Positions 20,823 through 31,179 of a stretch of 64,000 bases of DNA are shown here, piece after piece; within the stretch, counting starts at the first letter, position 1, and each line of letters opens with the position of its first letter. The notes beneath the pieces are model-generated. The model was not told the origin of the DNA. It worked only from the letters and a program-made list of their open reading frames with translations, and made no database searches. The position numbers and the translations under genes are program-made. Origin of the DNA: Pyrenophora tritici-repentis (Eukaryota > Ascomycota > Dothideomycetes > Pleosporales > Pleosporaceae); contig NC_089390.1 in NCBI RefSeq assembly GCF_003171515.1, positions 4,340,001 through 4,404,000 of the forward strand, given 5' to 3'.

Positions 20823-23800
20823 ATGATGGCCCGACTAAACGAGACGAGCAAGGATGCCCACGACCAGGGTGCTCAGAACGACACACAAACCATTCCAGCA
20901 GAGTCGCACCTTGAGTACGGCGACTTTGAGAATGACGACGACCTCACCGAAGCGGAGAAGGCGACTATTAGACAGAAGCTCGCCACCCGCAAGAGACAGG
21001 TCACTTTTGGCCGTGGAGACGGCCAAGGCAACAGCGAGGACGAGGGCAATGACGTCAACGCCGCTGAACGCCGACGACAGTCTTGTAGACAGTCTCTTAA
21101 GAAAGCCGTTAAGCCAGCGGATAAGACTTCTATAGAACTAGGCTACGACGACGACACGGATGACATGTATCTACGTTTTTATGGCATCCACGACAACGAT
21201 GAGCGCGAGATCCTCGCGGACATGAGGAACGTTGACGACTTCACCGCTTGCATCGCTGAACATGCTGAGAGTGTCTTTGGACACCTAGCAGATTTGCTTA
21301 GTCAGATAGCTGAACAAGCCGAACAGCTAGACCAAGCACATAATGAAGCCCGTGTACAACAAGAAGCAGCTGACGCCCGCGTGGAGCGCGCCCAGACGCA
21401 AGCTCGCGCTGCCGCCGCAGACGAGCTTGCCCAAGTCACCCAGAAATGCAACCGCATGATCACTACTAAGAACAGCTACGCTTCACGGCTAGCAGTGCTC
21501 GAAGACGAGCTTGCAGCCTCGCGCGAGTCAAACGTGAAGCTCTACTCCCAGATTAGCGACCTCTACAACGAGAGGAGTGTCCTGCAACAGCACGCGGGCG
21601 TCCCGACGAATGGAAATTTATATGACACGCGCCCAGCTCAGTTCCAGTCGTCCCCTCCTCCAATGACTGCGAACCCGTTCATTGGCACTGGCACTCACGA
21701 CTTGATGCTGCCTCCCCCTATGGCACATCATCAGAAAAACCGACCCCTAGCTCGGTCTGCTGTATCGGACAACCTCACTGCAACGGGTGCAAAGCTGAAG
21801 GATATTGACATCTTTCGCGGAGACAGCACCGACAAAGAGGACTACAAGTATTGGCGCCGCAGCGCCAGGAACTTCTTAAACAAAACTACTATCCACACAA
21901 CTGTTCAAGATCAGCTCGACTACCTGATTGACCACTTGCGAGGACCAGCCGCTGCACAGGTGGAATATAGAGCAGCACCCGGAGCTCGTAACGCCTACGT
22001 GACAGCGGAAGAAGTCCTCACGGAACTTGATCGCATCTTTGACACGGTCGACAAGGTCACCGAAGCCAGCGCAGCGCTACACGACAGTGGCTCTGGAGGA
22101 TTAAAGCAACTACGACTTGGCGACGGCAATTTCGCCATGGCGCCTATCACACACGGCGTCCTAGCCCCCATCTCCCACGCTGAACACGTTAGCGAGGAAC
22201 TCTTCTACAGTGTACCTATGACGACTTACGACTTTATTTTCGGCACTTCATGGCTAGAAGAGCATAATCCACACATCGACTGGAGGGAAAAAACTATGCG
22301 TTTCAACAGCGAGCATTGCTACGCCAACTGCCTACACAAAGGCGAGCAAGTCACTGTTCGCAGCAGTCGACACCGACGGGCCGCAGCAAAAGCCAAAGAA
22401 CGGAACCCGACCTACGCGAACATGGACATACACCATGTGTCAGGTGAGGCCGCTGCCGCACTGGCATCACGACCAGAGAACGGTACTATCTGGCTGTACC
22501 CACATGATTTTGAACAACTCGACAAAGATGACAGCGATGACGCCGACGAGAGAGCCCAGGCTAGCCGCGTCTTCGCCTCACTATTTGCCATGGACATGAA
22601 CGCCCTATCTCAGGAAGACATTGATAAGTTCCACCAGAAGCTGAACTCGCCCGCTAAAACTCGCGACGAGGTCCTAGACAAGTTGCCCGAATGGCTCCAC
22701 GATCTCGCCCACCGATTTAATCCTGATCCCGCCACGACAGACTTGCCCGCTCGACGAGGCGCGGTCGACCACAGCATTGACATTATCCCCGGATCAAAAC
22801 ACCCAAACGCTAAGATGTACGGCATAAGTAAGGACGAAGGCCTTGCCGTTAAAGCTTATGTTGAGGACATGAGAGGACGCGGTGAGATCCGTGAAAGCAA
22901 GTCAGACTTCGCTTCGCCTGTGCTCGTCGTCCGCAAATCTGGAGGTGGACTCCGCATTTGCGTGGACTATAGAGCGCTCAATGCCGTCACTATCAAGAAC
23001 AGGAACGCTCCTCCGATGATTAAAGAAACGCTCGCGCGGCTAGCTAACGTCGCCTACTTCACCGTGGTCGACGTCATCGCCGCCTTTAACAAAATCCGCA
23101 TCAAGGAAGGCGACGAACATAAGACTGCCTTCCTAACACGGTATGGCCTATTCGAATACTTAGTGATGCCTTTCGGACTCTGCAACGCACCAGGTACCTT
23201 TCAGGCCTACATTAACGAGGTTTTACGCGATTACCTTGACGAGTTCTGCTCTGCATACCTCGACGACGTCCTAATCTACAGCGCGTCTTTGGCAGAGCAT
23301 AAGGTTCATGTCCGCAAGGTTATCGAGAGTCTAGGTGAGGCCGGACTTCATCTAGACATTGACAAGTCCGAGTTTGCCGTCCAAGAGGTGAGATACCTGG
23401 GCCTCATTCTTACAACTGAAGGCATCAAAATGGACCCCGCCAAGGTTAAGTCAGTGCTCGACTGGGGCACCCCAACAACATTGAAAGAGTTGCAAGCATT
23501 CCTAGGTTTCGCAAATTTCTACCGAAGGTTTATTGTTGCCTTCTCTTATATCGCGCGGCCGCTCACGGATCTTACCCGCGGGACAAACGGCGACGTCAAG
23601 CTGAACTTTCCTATCGCCCAAGGATCTGCTGCCCACGACGCATTCGAAAAGCTTAAGAAAGCATTTACCATCGCCCCGGTCCTCGCGCACTTCAACCCCG
23701 CGCTTGAGACCTGGGTCGAAACAGACTCCTCCGACACCGTCACAGCAGCCGTGCTGTCCCAAGTCCAGACTGACGGAGTGCTAAAACCAGTCGCTTTTAT

Positions 23801-24443
23801 CTCCACAAAGATGTCACCAGCTGAGTGCAACTATGCCATCTACGACAAGGAGCTTATGGCCATCGTCCGCGCCTTTGAGGAATGGAGACCAGAGCTGGCC
23901 GGCACCTCGGACCCGGTGAAGGTCATCTCAGACCATGCCACCTTACAGACCTTTATGGTCAACAAAGCACTCAACAGGCGTCAAGCAAGATGGGCTGAGT
24001 TTCTGAGCGAATTCAACTTTAAGATCACTTACCGACCAGGCAGACTAGGCAGCAAACCCGACGCCTTGACGAGACGCCCCGGCGACACACCCACGAACCC
24101 AAACGATCCACGGATCATACATCAGACCCAGACGATCCTCGGCCCCGACCGCGTCGACGACGTCATCAAACGAGACACGCACACACACAACGACGCCCGA
24201 CAAGCAATTCAACTCGCGGCGCTGTTATTCGAATACGCGGAGGAGGTACAAACGCTAGCAGGCATGCTATATCTAATGAGCGAGGAGGCGTATGGCGTCG
24301 ATGATTTGGTGGATGACGACTCAACCCCAGACGTAGCCTTGGACAGCCAGCCTAAGGGGGAGACAATTGAGATCCCTCACGCTGCTGCGCCAGCTTCCCT
24401 GGCACGGGTGCCGGGGAGAACGCGCCTGACGATGGACTTATGA
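20823..24443 (+). CDS. Gypsy ORF1: Gag, partial protease, RT, RNase H
   Basis: 1,206 aa from ATG 20823. Residues about 155-260 are a coiled coil rich in Ala/Gln/Glu. The Gag capsid domain follows (IFRGDSTDKEDYKYW to RIFDTVDKVTEASAALHD). The sequence then jumps at about 22079-22120 into the C-terminal half of the protease (LRLGDGNFA...ITHGVLAPI, FGTSWLEEHNPHIDW), so the Gag C-terminus, zinc knuckle and complete protease active site are not found. RT is complete: VDYRALNAVT, MPFGLCNAPGTFQ, YLDDVLIYS. RNase H has ETDSSD, YDKELMAI and SDHATLQTF. The frame stays open across the junction, as in a clean in-frame deletion. The stop overlaps the ORF2 start as ATGA. Confidence 0.93.
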   Translation: MMARLNETSKDAHDQGAQNDTQTIPAESHLEYGDFENDDDLTEAEKATIRQKLATRKRQVTFGRGDGQGNSEDEGNDVNAAERRRQSCRQSLKKAVKPADKTSIELGYDDDTDDMYLRFYGIHDNDEREILADMRNVDDFTACIAEHAESVFGHLADLLSQIAEQAEQLDQAHNEARVQQEAADARVERAQTQARAAAADELAQVTQKCNRMITTKNSYASRLAVLEDELAASRESNVKLYSQISDLYNERSVLQQHAGVPTNGNLYDTRPAQFQSSPPPMTANPFIGTGTHDLMLPPPMAHHQKNRPLARSAVSDNLTATGAKLKDIDIFRGDSTDKEDYKYWRRSARNFLNKTTIHTTVQDQLDYLIDHLRGPAAAQVEYRAAPGARNAYVTAEEVLTELDRIFDTVDKVTEASAALHDSGSGGLKQLRLGDGNFAMAPITHGVLAPISHAEHVSEELFYSVPMTTYDFIFGTSWLEEHNPHIDWREKTMRFNSEHCYANCLHKGEQVTVRSSRHRRAAAKAKERNPTYANMDIHHVSGEAAAALASRPENGTIWLYPHDFEQLDKDDSDDADERAQASRVFASLFAMDMNALSQEDIDKFHQKLNSPAKTRDEVLDKLPEWLHDLAHRFNPDPATTDLPARRGAVDHSIDIIPGSKHPNAKMYGISKDEGLAVKAYVEDMRGRGEIRESKSDFASPVLVVRKSGGGLRICVDYRALNAVTIKNRNAPPMIKETLARLANVAYFTVVDVIAAFNKIRIKEGDEHKTAFLTRYGLFEYLVMPFGLCNAPGTFQAYINEVLRDYLDEFCSAYLDDVLIYSASLAEHKVHVRKVIESLGEAGLHLDIDKSEFAVQEVRYLGLILTTEGIKMDPAKVKSVLDWGTPTTLKELQAFLGFANFYRRFIVAFSYIARPLTDLTRGTNGDVKLNFPIAQGSAAHDAFEKLKKAFTIAPVLAHFNPALETWVETDSSDTVTAAVLSQVQTDGVLKPVAFISTKMSPAECNYAIYDKELMAIVRAFEEWRPELAGTSDPVKVISDHATLQTFMVNKALNRRQARWAEFLSEFNFKITYRPGRLGSKPDALTRRPGDTPTNPNDPRIIHQTQTILGPDRVDDVIKRDTHTHNDARQAIQLAALLFEYAEEVQTLAGMLYLMSEEAYGVDDLVDDDSTPDVALDSQPKGETIEIPHAAAPASLARVPGRTRLTMDL

Positions 24444-26206
24444 CAGCGATCGTAAATGCCTACCGCGTCGATCCCACACTACAAGAAATAATACGAGCAA
24501 AGGCAGACGGCGCCCGTCACCTTCCCCACACTGTCGCCATACAAATGAAGCTGAAGCTAGAGCTACAGGACTGCGAAATCCGCAACAGTCTGGTTTACTT
24601 CCGCGGCAGACTCTTCATCCCCTACGACGACGATCTTCGCAAAGACATCGTCCGTCGGTTCCACGACACCGCCACGGCGGGCCACGGCGGCAAGCGCTCT
24701 ACCTACTACCTAGTTAGCCAACAGTACTACTGGCCGCTCATGACAGACACAGTCGCTCAGTATACCCGGAGTTGTGTAGTTTGCCGACGCGCAAAGCCAT
24801 ACAGAGACCGCAAGCAGGGACTGCTGCACCCGCTCCCCGTACCGAAACGATTCTGGACTGACATTTCAGTCGACTTCATCACACCCCTGCCAGACTGTAC
24901 TAGATTCGGACGCACCTACTCTCATGTCATGGTCGTGATTGACCGGCTAAGCAAGTCGCAACGGTTTATCGCCCTAGACAGCCTTGAAGTTGATGCTGTT
25001 GTCCGAGCATTTGTCGATTACGTCTGGAGAGAGGAAGGTTTCCCTACTACAATTGTGTCTGACCGAGGGTCACAGTTCGTCTCTCATTTCTGGAAGGAGC
25101 TGTGTCATCGACTGGGTGTTACACCAAAGCTCTCTACAGCTTACCACCCAGAAACAGACGGCCAGACTGAAGTCGCCAACGCCGGACTAAAGTGTTACCT
25201 GCGTGCTTACACGAACTATATGCAAAACGACTGGGTAGACTGGCTGCCACTAGCCCAGCTCGCCATCAATAACAGAGAAAACGTGTCCTCTGGCGTCGCA
25301 CCCGCGCTTGCCACCAAGGGCTACCTACCTCGCATGGGATCGGAACTAGTCACCGAAGACTCGCCCATTACCGACGCCCGTTCACGCGCAGAACAGTTGC
25401 TCCGCGAAGACGCCCGAGGCACGGTGAAAAGGATGACCGACGTTATCCGTTTCATGCAAGAAAATCTTCGCTGGTCCCAAAACAAGATGGAACACTACGC
25501 CAACCAGCACAGACAGCCCGCTCCAGACTACCGCGTCGGTGACAAAGTCTATATTGATGCCCGCAATATCCCTACGATGCGCCCGAGCCGCGGTCTCAGC
25601 GCAAAGAACCTTGGCCCATACAAAGTGCGAGCTTTGCCCAACCGATATGCAGTCGAGCTCGCACTACCAGACTGCTACAAACAAGTCCATCCAGTGTTCC
25701 ACCCATGGTTACTACACCTGGACGCCGATCAAACAGCTCGCCCAAGTGAGGGCGTCATCGCTGAGAAACACCCTGACGGAGAGCACGACTACTACGTAGA
25801 CATGGTCGTCGACTGTCGCATAGATAAACGACGCAAGGACACCCTCACAAACAAGAAAGGCATGCTCCAGTATAAGGTTAAGTACACCAACTCCCCAGAC
25901 TGGAATGCCTCGCCCGCATGGCAAGACTATACAGACCTGTGGGGCGCAGAGGAAGCGGTTGAAGACTTTCACCGTCTCTATCCCGACAAGCCCCCACCTC
26001 ACGAACTGTATCGAGACCTAGCGTTGTATCTCAACCTAGTCGCCGCATATTCACTTGGTCGCGATGATGTTGAAGTTGTTAGCGTACTAGACAGTTGTGA
26101 GCTTGCCCTATCACCTTCGCATTCACTGATGGCACAGCTTGGACCTGGGAAGGTGGCACAACTCAGGACGTCTGTCTCCAAGCAGAAGCAAGGACCCGAA
26201 GGATGA
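24440..26206 (+). CDS. Gypsy ORF2: integrase with C-terminal chromodomain
   Basis: 588 aa. The zinc head HHCC is RRFHDTATAGHGGK...CVVCRRAK. The DDE core is VDFITPLPDC, VSDRGSQFVSHFW and STAYHPETDGQTEVAN. A GPY-type segment (KNLGPYKVRALPNRYAVEL) follows. A chromodomain-like block comes at about 455-525 (VDCRIDKRR...LQYKVKYTNSP...DYTDLW...FHRLYPDKP), expected to target integration to particular chromatin. Its ATG overlaps the ORF1 stop by four bases (ATGA) in the -1 frame. It could be made by termination-reinitiation or frameshifting, or the split could be a lesion. In most Ty3 elements integrase is continuous with RT. Confidence 0.93.
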   Translation: MTAIVNAYRVDPTLQEIIRAKADGARHLPHTVAIQMKLKLELQDCEIRNSLVYFRGRLFIPYDDDLRKDIVRRFHDTATAGHGGKRSTYYLVSQQYYWPLMTDTVAQYTRSCVVCRRAKPYRDRKQGLLHPLPVPKRFWTDISVDFITPLPDCTRFGRTYSHVMVVIDRLSKSQRFIALDSLEVDAVVRAFVDYVWREEGFPTTIVSDRGSQFVSHFWKELCHRLGVTPKLSTAYHPETDGQTEVANAGLKCYLRAYTNYMQNDWVDWLPLAQLAINNRENVSSGVAPALATKGYLPRMGSELVTEDSPITDARSRAEQLLREDARGTVKRMTDVIRFMQENLRWSQNKMEHYANQHRQPAPDYRVGDKVYIDARNIPTMRPSRGLSAKNLGPYKVRALPNRYAVELALPDCYKQVHPVFHPWLLHLDADQTARPSEGVIAEKHPDGEHDYYVDMVVDCRIDKRRKDTLTNKKGMLQYKVKYTNSPDWNASPAWQDYTDLWGAEEAVEDFHRLYPDKPPPHELYRDLALYLNLVAAYSLGRDDVEVVSVLDSCELALSPSHSLMAQLGPGKVAQLRTSVSKQKQGPEG

Positions 26207-26286
26207 GACACAACATAACTGCTCGGCATCAAGCACAGCGTCATAAAATAAAAGACATTCACGGCTTGCAGGTGCAACCGTCTTCT

Positions 26287-26299
26287 GAAAGGGGGGGGT
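26287..26299 (+). other. Gypsy polypurine tract
   Basis: GAAAGGGGGGGG ends two to three bases before the 3' LTR, the normal plus-strand primer location. Confidence 0.7.
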
Positions 26300-26301
26300 A
26301 A

Positions 26302-26468
26302 TGTTACGGATCCATAGACTCGCTCGGCCCATGGCCCCCATATCGATAAGATCCTTATCTTATCGGACTAGCGCCTTGGCGCCCACAGCATAAGTTCGGG
26401 CTCACAACGTAGATAGCTCGATAGCTTGTATCTTGTCAAATCCAATCTTTCTTGATCGATCCCTCACA
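26302..26468 (+). repeat. Gypsy 3' LTR
   Basis: 167 bp, apparently identical to the 5' LTR, followed by GTACG. Confidence 0.96.
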
Positions 26469-26577
26469 GTACGTATGTATTACAAACATTTCAAATTAAC
26501 GGGTATCTCAGTACTAAAAACCTTCTCCAATCATATTAGCCAGGGCAAGGAGTACAAGTACAAAGTATAAAGACTAC

Positions 26578-28302
26578 TCAAAACTGCTTCCCATCCTCCT
26601 TTGCCAGTGCCTTGCCCCACGCACTCTCAAACTCATCCACTGCCTTGTCGGGACCCTCGTTTATGAAAATTCCCGACGCGGCAGAGCTGTCGGGCAAGAT
26701 CTGCTTCGGCGTCCCTTCTGTAGTTGCAGGTTGACTGAGCGTAGTAGCAGCCTCAGGGCTCTCATACTCAAAGTTGCTCGAGTAAACGACTGCGGCGAAT
26801 GCCTCTAGACCCCCAACAGCCTCCATAGCGGATAGGTATTCGTTGTTTGCCCCAGTGCCTATGCTGTGTGCTTGACGGCAGAAGACGGCGAGACTATTTG
26901 CGACCTTTGCTTTGACGTCGCTGCCGACAATCTCTTGTATGCGAGCTGTATTGTCGGAAATGGGCGGGATCTTGTATGAGAGTTGGGAGATTTTGACGTC
27001 GACGAGGTGGGAGAAACCGGCATCGAGGAGTTGGGTGAGGACGTGGGTGAAGGAGGGGGAATCGATTAGGTCGGAGGTTTCGTCGATGAGACGGCGCAGA
27101 GAGGTAGTTGTGGTTGGGGATGTGGATTCAGAGGATGAGGTCATGCCGGATTCGCGGAGGACGTAGTCTTCTTGGTCTTGGGGTGGGAGGAGGAAGGAGA
27201 GCCATTTGCAGGTTCTGTGGTGTGTTAGTGGGGAAGTGGATAGGAGTGGGAGATGGATGTACCTTCGCTCTTCTTCAGTGGCGCCTTCCACTTTCTTGCG
27301 CACTTCTAGGGTAAGCTCTGATAGCTTTTCGAGGGTAATCTCCTCTCTCGGGTTGAGCTGGCCAAAGACGTCCTTTACTGCAAGCCTGACTTTCTCAATC
27401 AGGTCTATGCAGCCCTTGTGCAGCAGCCACCAGCTCAAGCTCAGATATCTGCGGTTCGTCTCAAAGTCGTTTCCATATGCTTGTTCAAAGTTGTCGTCGT
27501 CGTTGTTTTCGAGGTTGATCCTGGAGCTCTCACTGGCAGATTGTGGTGAGGCCAGTGAGACAACTGATGCGAGGTAGTTGCGGCGACCAAGTAGGTTCAA
27601 CTGGATGCGGGTGAGGAGGGTGAGCAGGGCGAGGGTGTAGATGAGAGTAAAAGCTCGTGTTATCGCTGGCCATGTTAGCTTCCTGTGTCAATACCCCGGC
27701 AGAGATGCTTACAGCTAATCTTCATCTCATTCCACAACTGTGCCTTGCTCTTTTTGCTCTTCTTCTCTTCGCTCGCTTCTGGGGCACCCTCTACAGGCCC
27801 AGTAACGCTATCGCCCTCAGTGACAACCTGGCTGGCATGTACGAAGCTGTCAGTCTGAAGAGTCGAGCTCCTTGCATCATCCTCAGTCGTATCTGCCACA
27901 CTCGGCGGCGCTGAACTAGCAATCTCGCTGGGGCCAACACTCCTCGACAACCGTTCCGCTTTTTGCTTCTGCAGCTCCTCCAGCACGCGTTCAACCGGAA
28001 TAGCATCGAGTATATTCTCAGTGGCGGTCGGCAGGATAGCCAGAACAGTGAAAGTACAATCCTCCTGATTCTGTTCGAATCTCCTTCGCAAACTAGCGAA
28101 ACGATTAGCAAAGCCCTCTCAGAACCAAAATAATTGATGCGCACTTCTCCTTTGCGATGCGGTCGTCGCTCATGCGCTGTCTGGCCTCCCCAATCTTGCC
28201 CAGCACATATTGCCCCGCCAGATAACCGGCCCCAAGCACTCCAGCGCCGATGGCAAAGTTTGTCCGATTGCGCCTGAACCAGCGACGCGTGCCTTGTATC
28301 AT
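26578..28302 (-). CDS. PEX3: Peroxin-3, peroxisome membrane biogenesis
   Basis: Four exons, complement(26578..27214, 27263..27665, 27713..28092, 28145..28302), 525 aa; introns are 48, 47 and 52 bp with phases that fit. The N-terminus MIQGTRRWFRRNRTNFAIG is the typical Pex3 basic anchor, followed by a membrane segment (GAGVLGAGYLAGQYVL, about 18-34) and KENLRRRFEQNQEDCTFTV, a Pex3 hallmark. The cytosolic alpha-helical domain (RRYLSLSWWLLHKG, LSFLLPPQ, DVKISQLSYKIPP) binds Pex19, so that Pex3 docks membrane-protein cargo at the peroxisome or ER. A low-complexity Ser/Glu insert (about 110-170) is usual in filamentous fungi. The next gene upstream encodes a likely peroxisomal amine oxidase on the same strand. 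The true start is supported by the anchor, not by the open frame upstream. Confidence 0.94.
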
Positions 28303-29047
28303 TTTGACTGGTTGAGAGGGCGATGCCGCCCGTGTGCTTCCGCGTCGAGCAGGCGTCGCGTGTAGGAATCTTGGGGTCGGAACTGGGCTGGGCGATAGCG
28401 GAATGGCGTGGCACCTCTCGGCCACTTGACTAGGGCGATGTGCGGAACAGCAAAAGATGATCTTCTTATAACAACCGAATTTATCGTAATGCGGTAGCGG
28501 GAAATTTGGGATTCACTTGTTCAATGGTTGAACACCGGTTGCTTAATTCCTGCGCATGCGAGGGTAATGAGGTCGCACCCGCTTGTCTTGGTCCCTGGGC
28601 CGAGGTACATTGCCCCTTCCGGACACCAAGTCCAGTGACCCACGTAGTGCTTATCAACTGCTTCTCCGCAGTCGACTTTACGAACTTCATCACAGCTCGG
28701 CCAATTATACGAGCGACTGTCGCAAACAAAGATATGCAATACGTCAAGACGACCATATGAACCACTCAAACGCCACTGTGCCACCTGAGTGATATGAAAT
28801 ACTTAATAGTGTAGGTAAAGCACCTAATAGGCGTGCCTAGCGATTACAGTGGTCTGTACACTAGTATGTCAAGTATTTTGTGACACTCGAGTGCATGTAC
28901 AATCCAGAAATCACGATTTCGTTCAAATCATCTCATTCTGTACTTGATATCAACAAAATTCATTACCATGAGGGGGCATTCTAGCTAGTATATGCATGTT
29001 CAAATCCCAACCTTATTCTACACGTAATCTATCCAAAACACAACACC
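28303..29047. other. Intergenic between PEX3 and the amine oxidase
   Basis: 745 bp holding the PEX3 promoter and the amine oxidase 3' region. Short open frames on both strands overlap each other and show no family; I annotate none. Confidence 0.5.
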
Positions 29048-31179
29048 TCACAGCTTATTCGACCCCGAGCAGCATCCAGAGTCCTTGCCCACCAACACCG
29101 AAGCATTGTTCTTCGCACTGGGCACATCAATCGCCGGGTTGCGCTCGAAGAAATCCGAAGGCTTGTAATGTATTTGGTAAATCTCGCATGGCATAACAGG
29201 CCAGTCCTCGACTCTGCTTTTTGTTAGTACATGTGGTATTATGCCTGGTCAGAGGGGGGGAATTCTTACCTGGGGTTGTGTGTTAGACCAAATACATTCC
29301 ACACGACAACATCGTCGTTGACGATGTCTTCGTGGCGCTCGGCCATGTCGTGTACACCGCCAGTCTCGCGGCGACTCTGCATGGTAGCGTGGCCCGCAGC
29401 ATACAGCTCGTCGTCGTGGTACTTTGTCACCCACACATGATGGTTGGCGAAGAGTGCGCGTTGCTCCTGGAGACTACCCGGTGCGGCGAGGATCTTTTGT
29501 GTGGCCAGCGGTGAGAACTTGTAGCCAACAGGGTTTCCGGACTTTGAATTTCTCTTCGAAGGGTTGATGATCTTGAAGATACGGTGATCAACTGGGTTTG
29601 CATCGAGACCAACTGACTTGTTGACGACTGTCTTGCGGATCTCGTAGTAGTTGCCGTTGGGGTTGGTCTCCTTGTCCCAGGGCGCGGGATGAGACTCCTC
29701 GTAGAGGACTGTGTTGTTGTGGCCGTCGATTGCAGGGTCGAAGCGGGCGGCGAAGATGTGCTGATGGTTTTGGGCTAGAATGCCGTTTGATACCACGTTT
29801 CCGTAATCTGACGTCTTGCCAGGGTCAATGTTGACTACCGAGACAATACCCGTCGCTCGGACTTCCAGTGTGATGCCACCGGCAGTATCCAGCTTGTAGG
29901 CGAAAATGTACTCGTAGTTGGCTAGTGTGATGATGTACTGAACTACGAGCTCTCGCATTCTTGAAACAACGGCGCGGCCGGTCCTCCAGTTGGTGTGCTT
30001 CCAGCCAATGCCGTTATCTTGCTCATGTAGGCAGACGACGTTGGGGTGTGGCTTTGGTAGACCGTCTCGGCCAATGGTGACTGCGTCAAAGTACTTGATC
30101 ACACCCAGACAGTCGCAACCCAGGGAGAGGTTGTTGGCACAGTTTCCAGCACCTCCGTCACCAAAGTCGAAAGCTTGTTTGCGCACGTATTGTGGGCGAG
30201 CATCGGCATATGGAACCGCCATCTCGCTAATGGCCATGCGGTACATGATGCTTCTTCCGTCATAACGGACATCATGGAGAACCGCTCCTTCACGGGGGTT
30301 GAATGATACCCTGAAGCTCCACTTCTGCCACTCAACCAGGGACTCATCGGTGACTGAGAAAGATGGGCCATCTGGTTGCGTGATGTTGATAGGTTTGACA
30401 TCTTTGCGTAGTCCGCCCGGGAGTAATTCAGGTACGTAGTCTGCATTCTCGCAGTGCTCTAGAATACGCGGCGAGCAAGTCAGTCCAGTGAGGCTGTCAC
30501 CCTTTCCACCCGTGGCACAACGATCGACACGAATAATCTCCTTGGTTCGCGTGTCCATGACGGGAATAAGCGGGATTGGGTATGCGTAGAAATTGGCATC
30601 GGGATTGCCGCTCCTTGTGTCTCGGGCAAAGCATAATCCTTGGAAGTATCGTATGCATTCAGTGCCCTGTTCAGTTCCACCATATGGCCTACTGAGTCAG
30701 CATGATAAAAAAGGATGCAATGTAGAAACTTACCAAGGCTCAATGACCCATTCAAATCCTTCAGGAAGCTGGAATTCTGCCTGCGCCTTCTTGAACATGT
30801 CACTCTTCGCACAAGCTTCCACTAGCTCCTCAAACTCCCACAATGCCAATGTAGCTTGGTGCTCGGTTCCATATGTGGCATGCTTGACTCTTGTCTTCTT
30901 CTCAATGTCAATGACAGACTCGTTGTATACAGGCGTCTTGCTGGACCCAATGACATCGTACAGGCACTTTGCTAATCGTGGTGGTCGCTTGGAGGCTTGT
31001 GATTGTCCTGGTCGTGCCGCATGCTCCAACTCGAGGTATTGCTTCATGAGCTCTTTCGCCGGCTCCTGAAGGAAGATCTCACGGAAGTTGACAATGGTGT
31101 CTTTGTGAAGGGAAAGAATGACATCGCGGGCTACGATAGTCTCCTGCGCACTAAGCGTCATGAAAGGATGAGGCGCCAT
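29048..31179 (-). CDS. Copper amine oxidase, probably peroxisomal
   Basis: Three exons, complement(29048..29213, 29270..30688, 30734..31179), 676 aa. The cofactor Tyr, oxidised to topaquinone, is the first Tyr of NYEY at about residue 407. The catalytic base Asp lies in YADARPQY (about 311). The copper ligands are HQH (about 457/459) and the His of GLTHNPR (about 619). These enzymes oxidise primary amines to aldehydes, releasing ammonia and hydrogen peroxide. The protein has no signal peptide and ends SNKL; NKL is an accepted variant of the SKL peroxisome-import signal. The last exon is short (RVEDWPVMPCEIYQ... to SNKL), so a model missing it would lose the targeting signal. Length is typical for fungal members. 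Confidence 0.94.

Larger units (their letters stand above)
20352..26468 (+). mobile_element. Ty3/gypsy chromovirus, recent insertion, Gag-PR deleted
   Basis: 6,117 bp. Two 167-bp LTRs (20352..20518, 26302..26468), apparently identical, start TGTTACGG and end CCCTCACA. They are flanked by the duplication GTACG at 20347-20351 and 26469-26473. Inside are a leader with a 76-bp tandem repeat, ORF1 (Gag, PR remnant, RT, RNase H), ORF2 (integrase with chromodomain) and a purine tract before the 3' LTR. Pol order and the C-terminal chromodomain define a chromovirus. The last third of Gag and most of the protease are missing in frame, so this copy is probably non-autonomous despite its young ends. Confidence 0.96.

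Noticed and set aside
28481..28765. Overlapping short frames between PEX3 and the amine oxidase
   Set aside because: Several frames on both strands overlap with no domain, splice logic or signal peptide.
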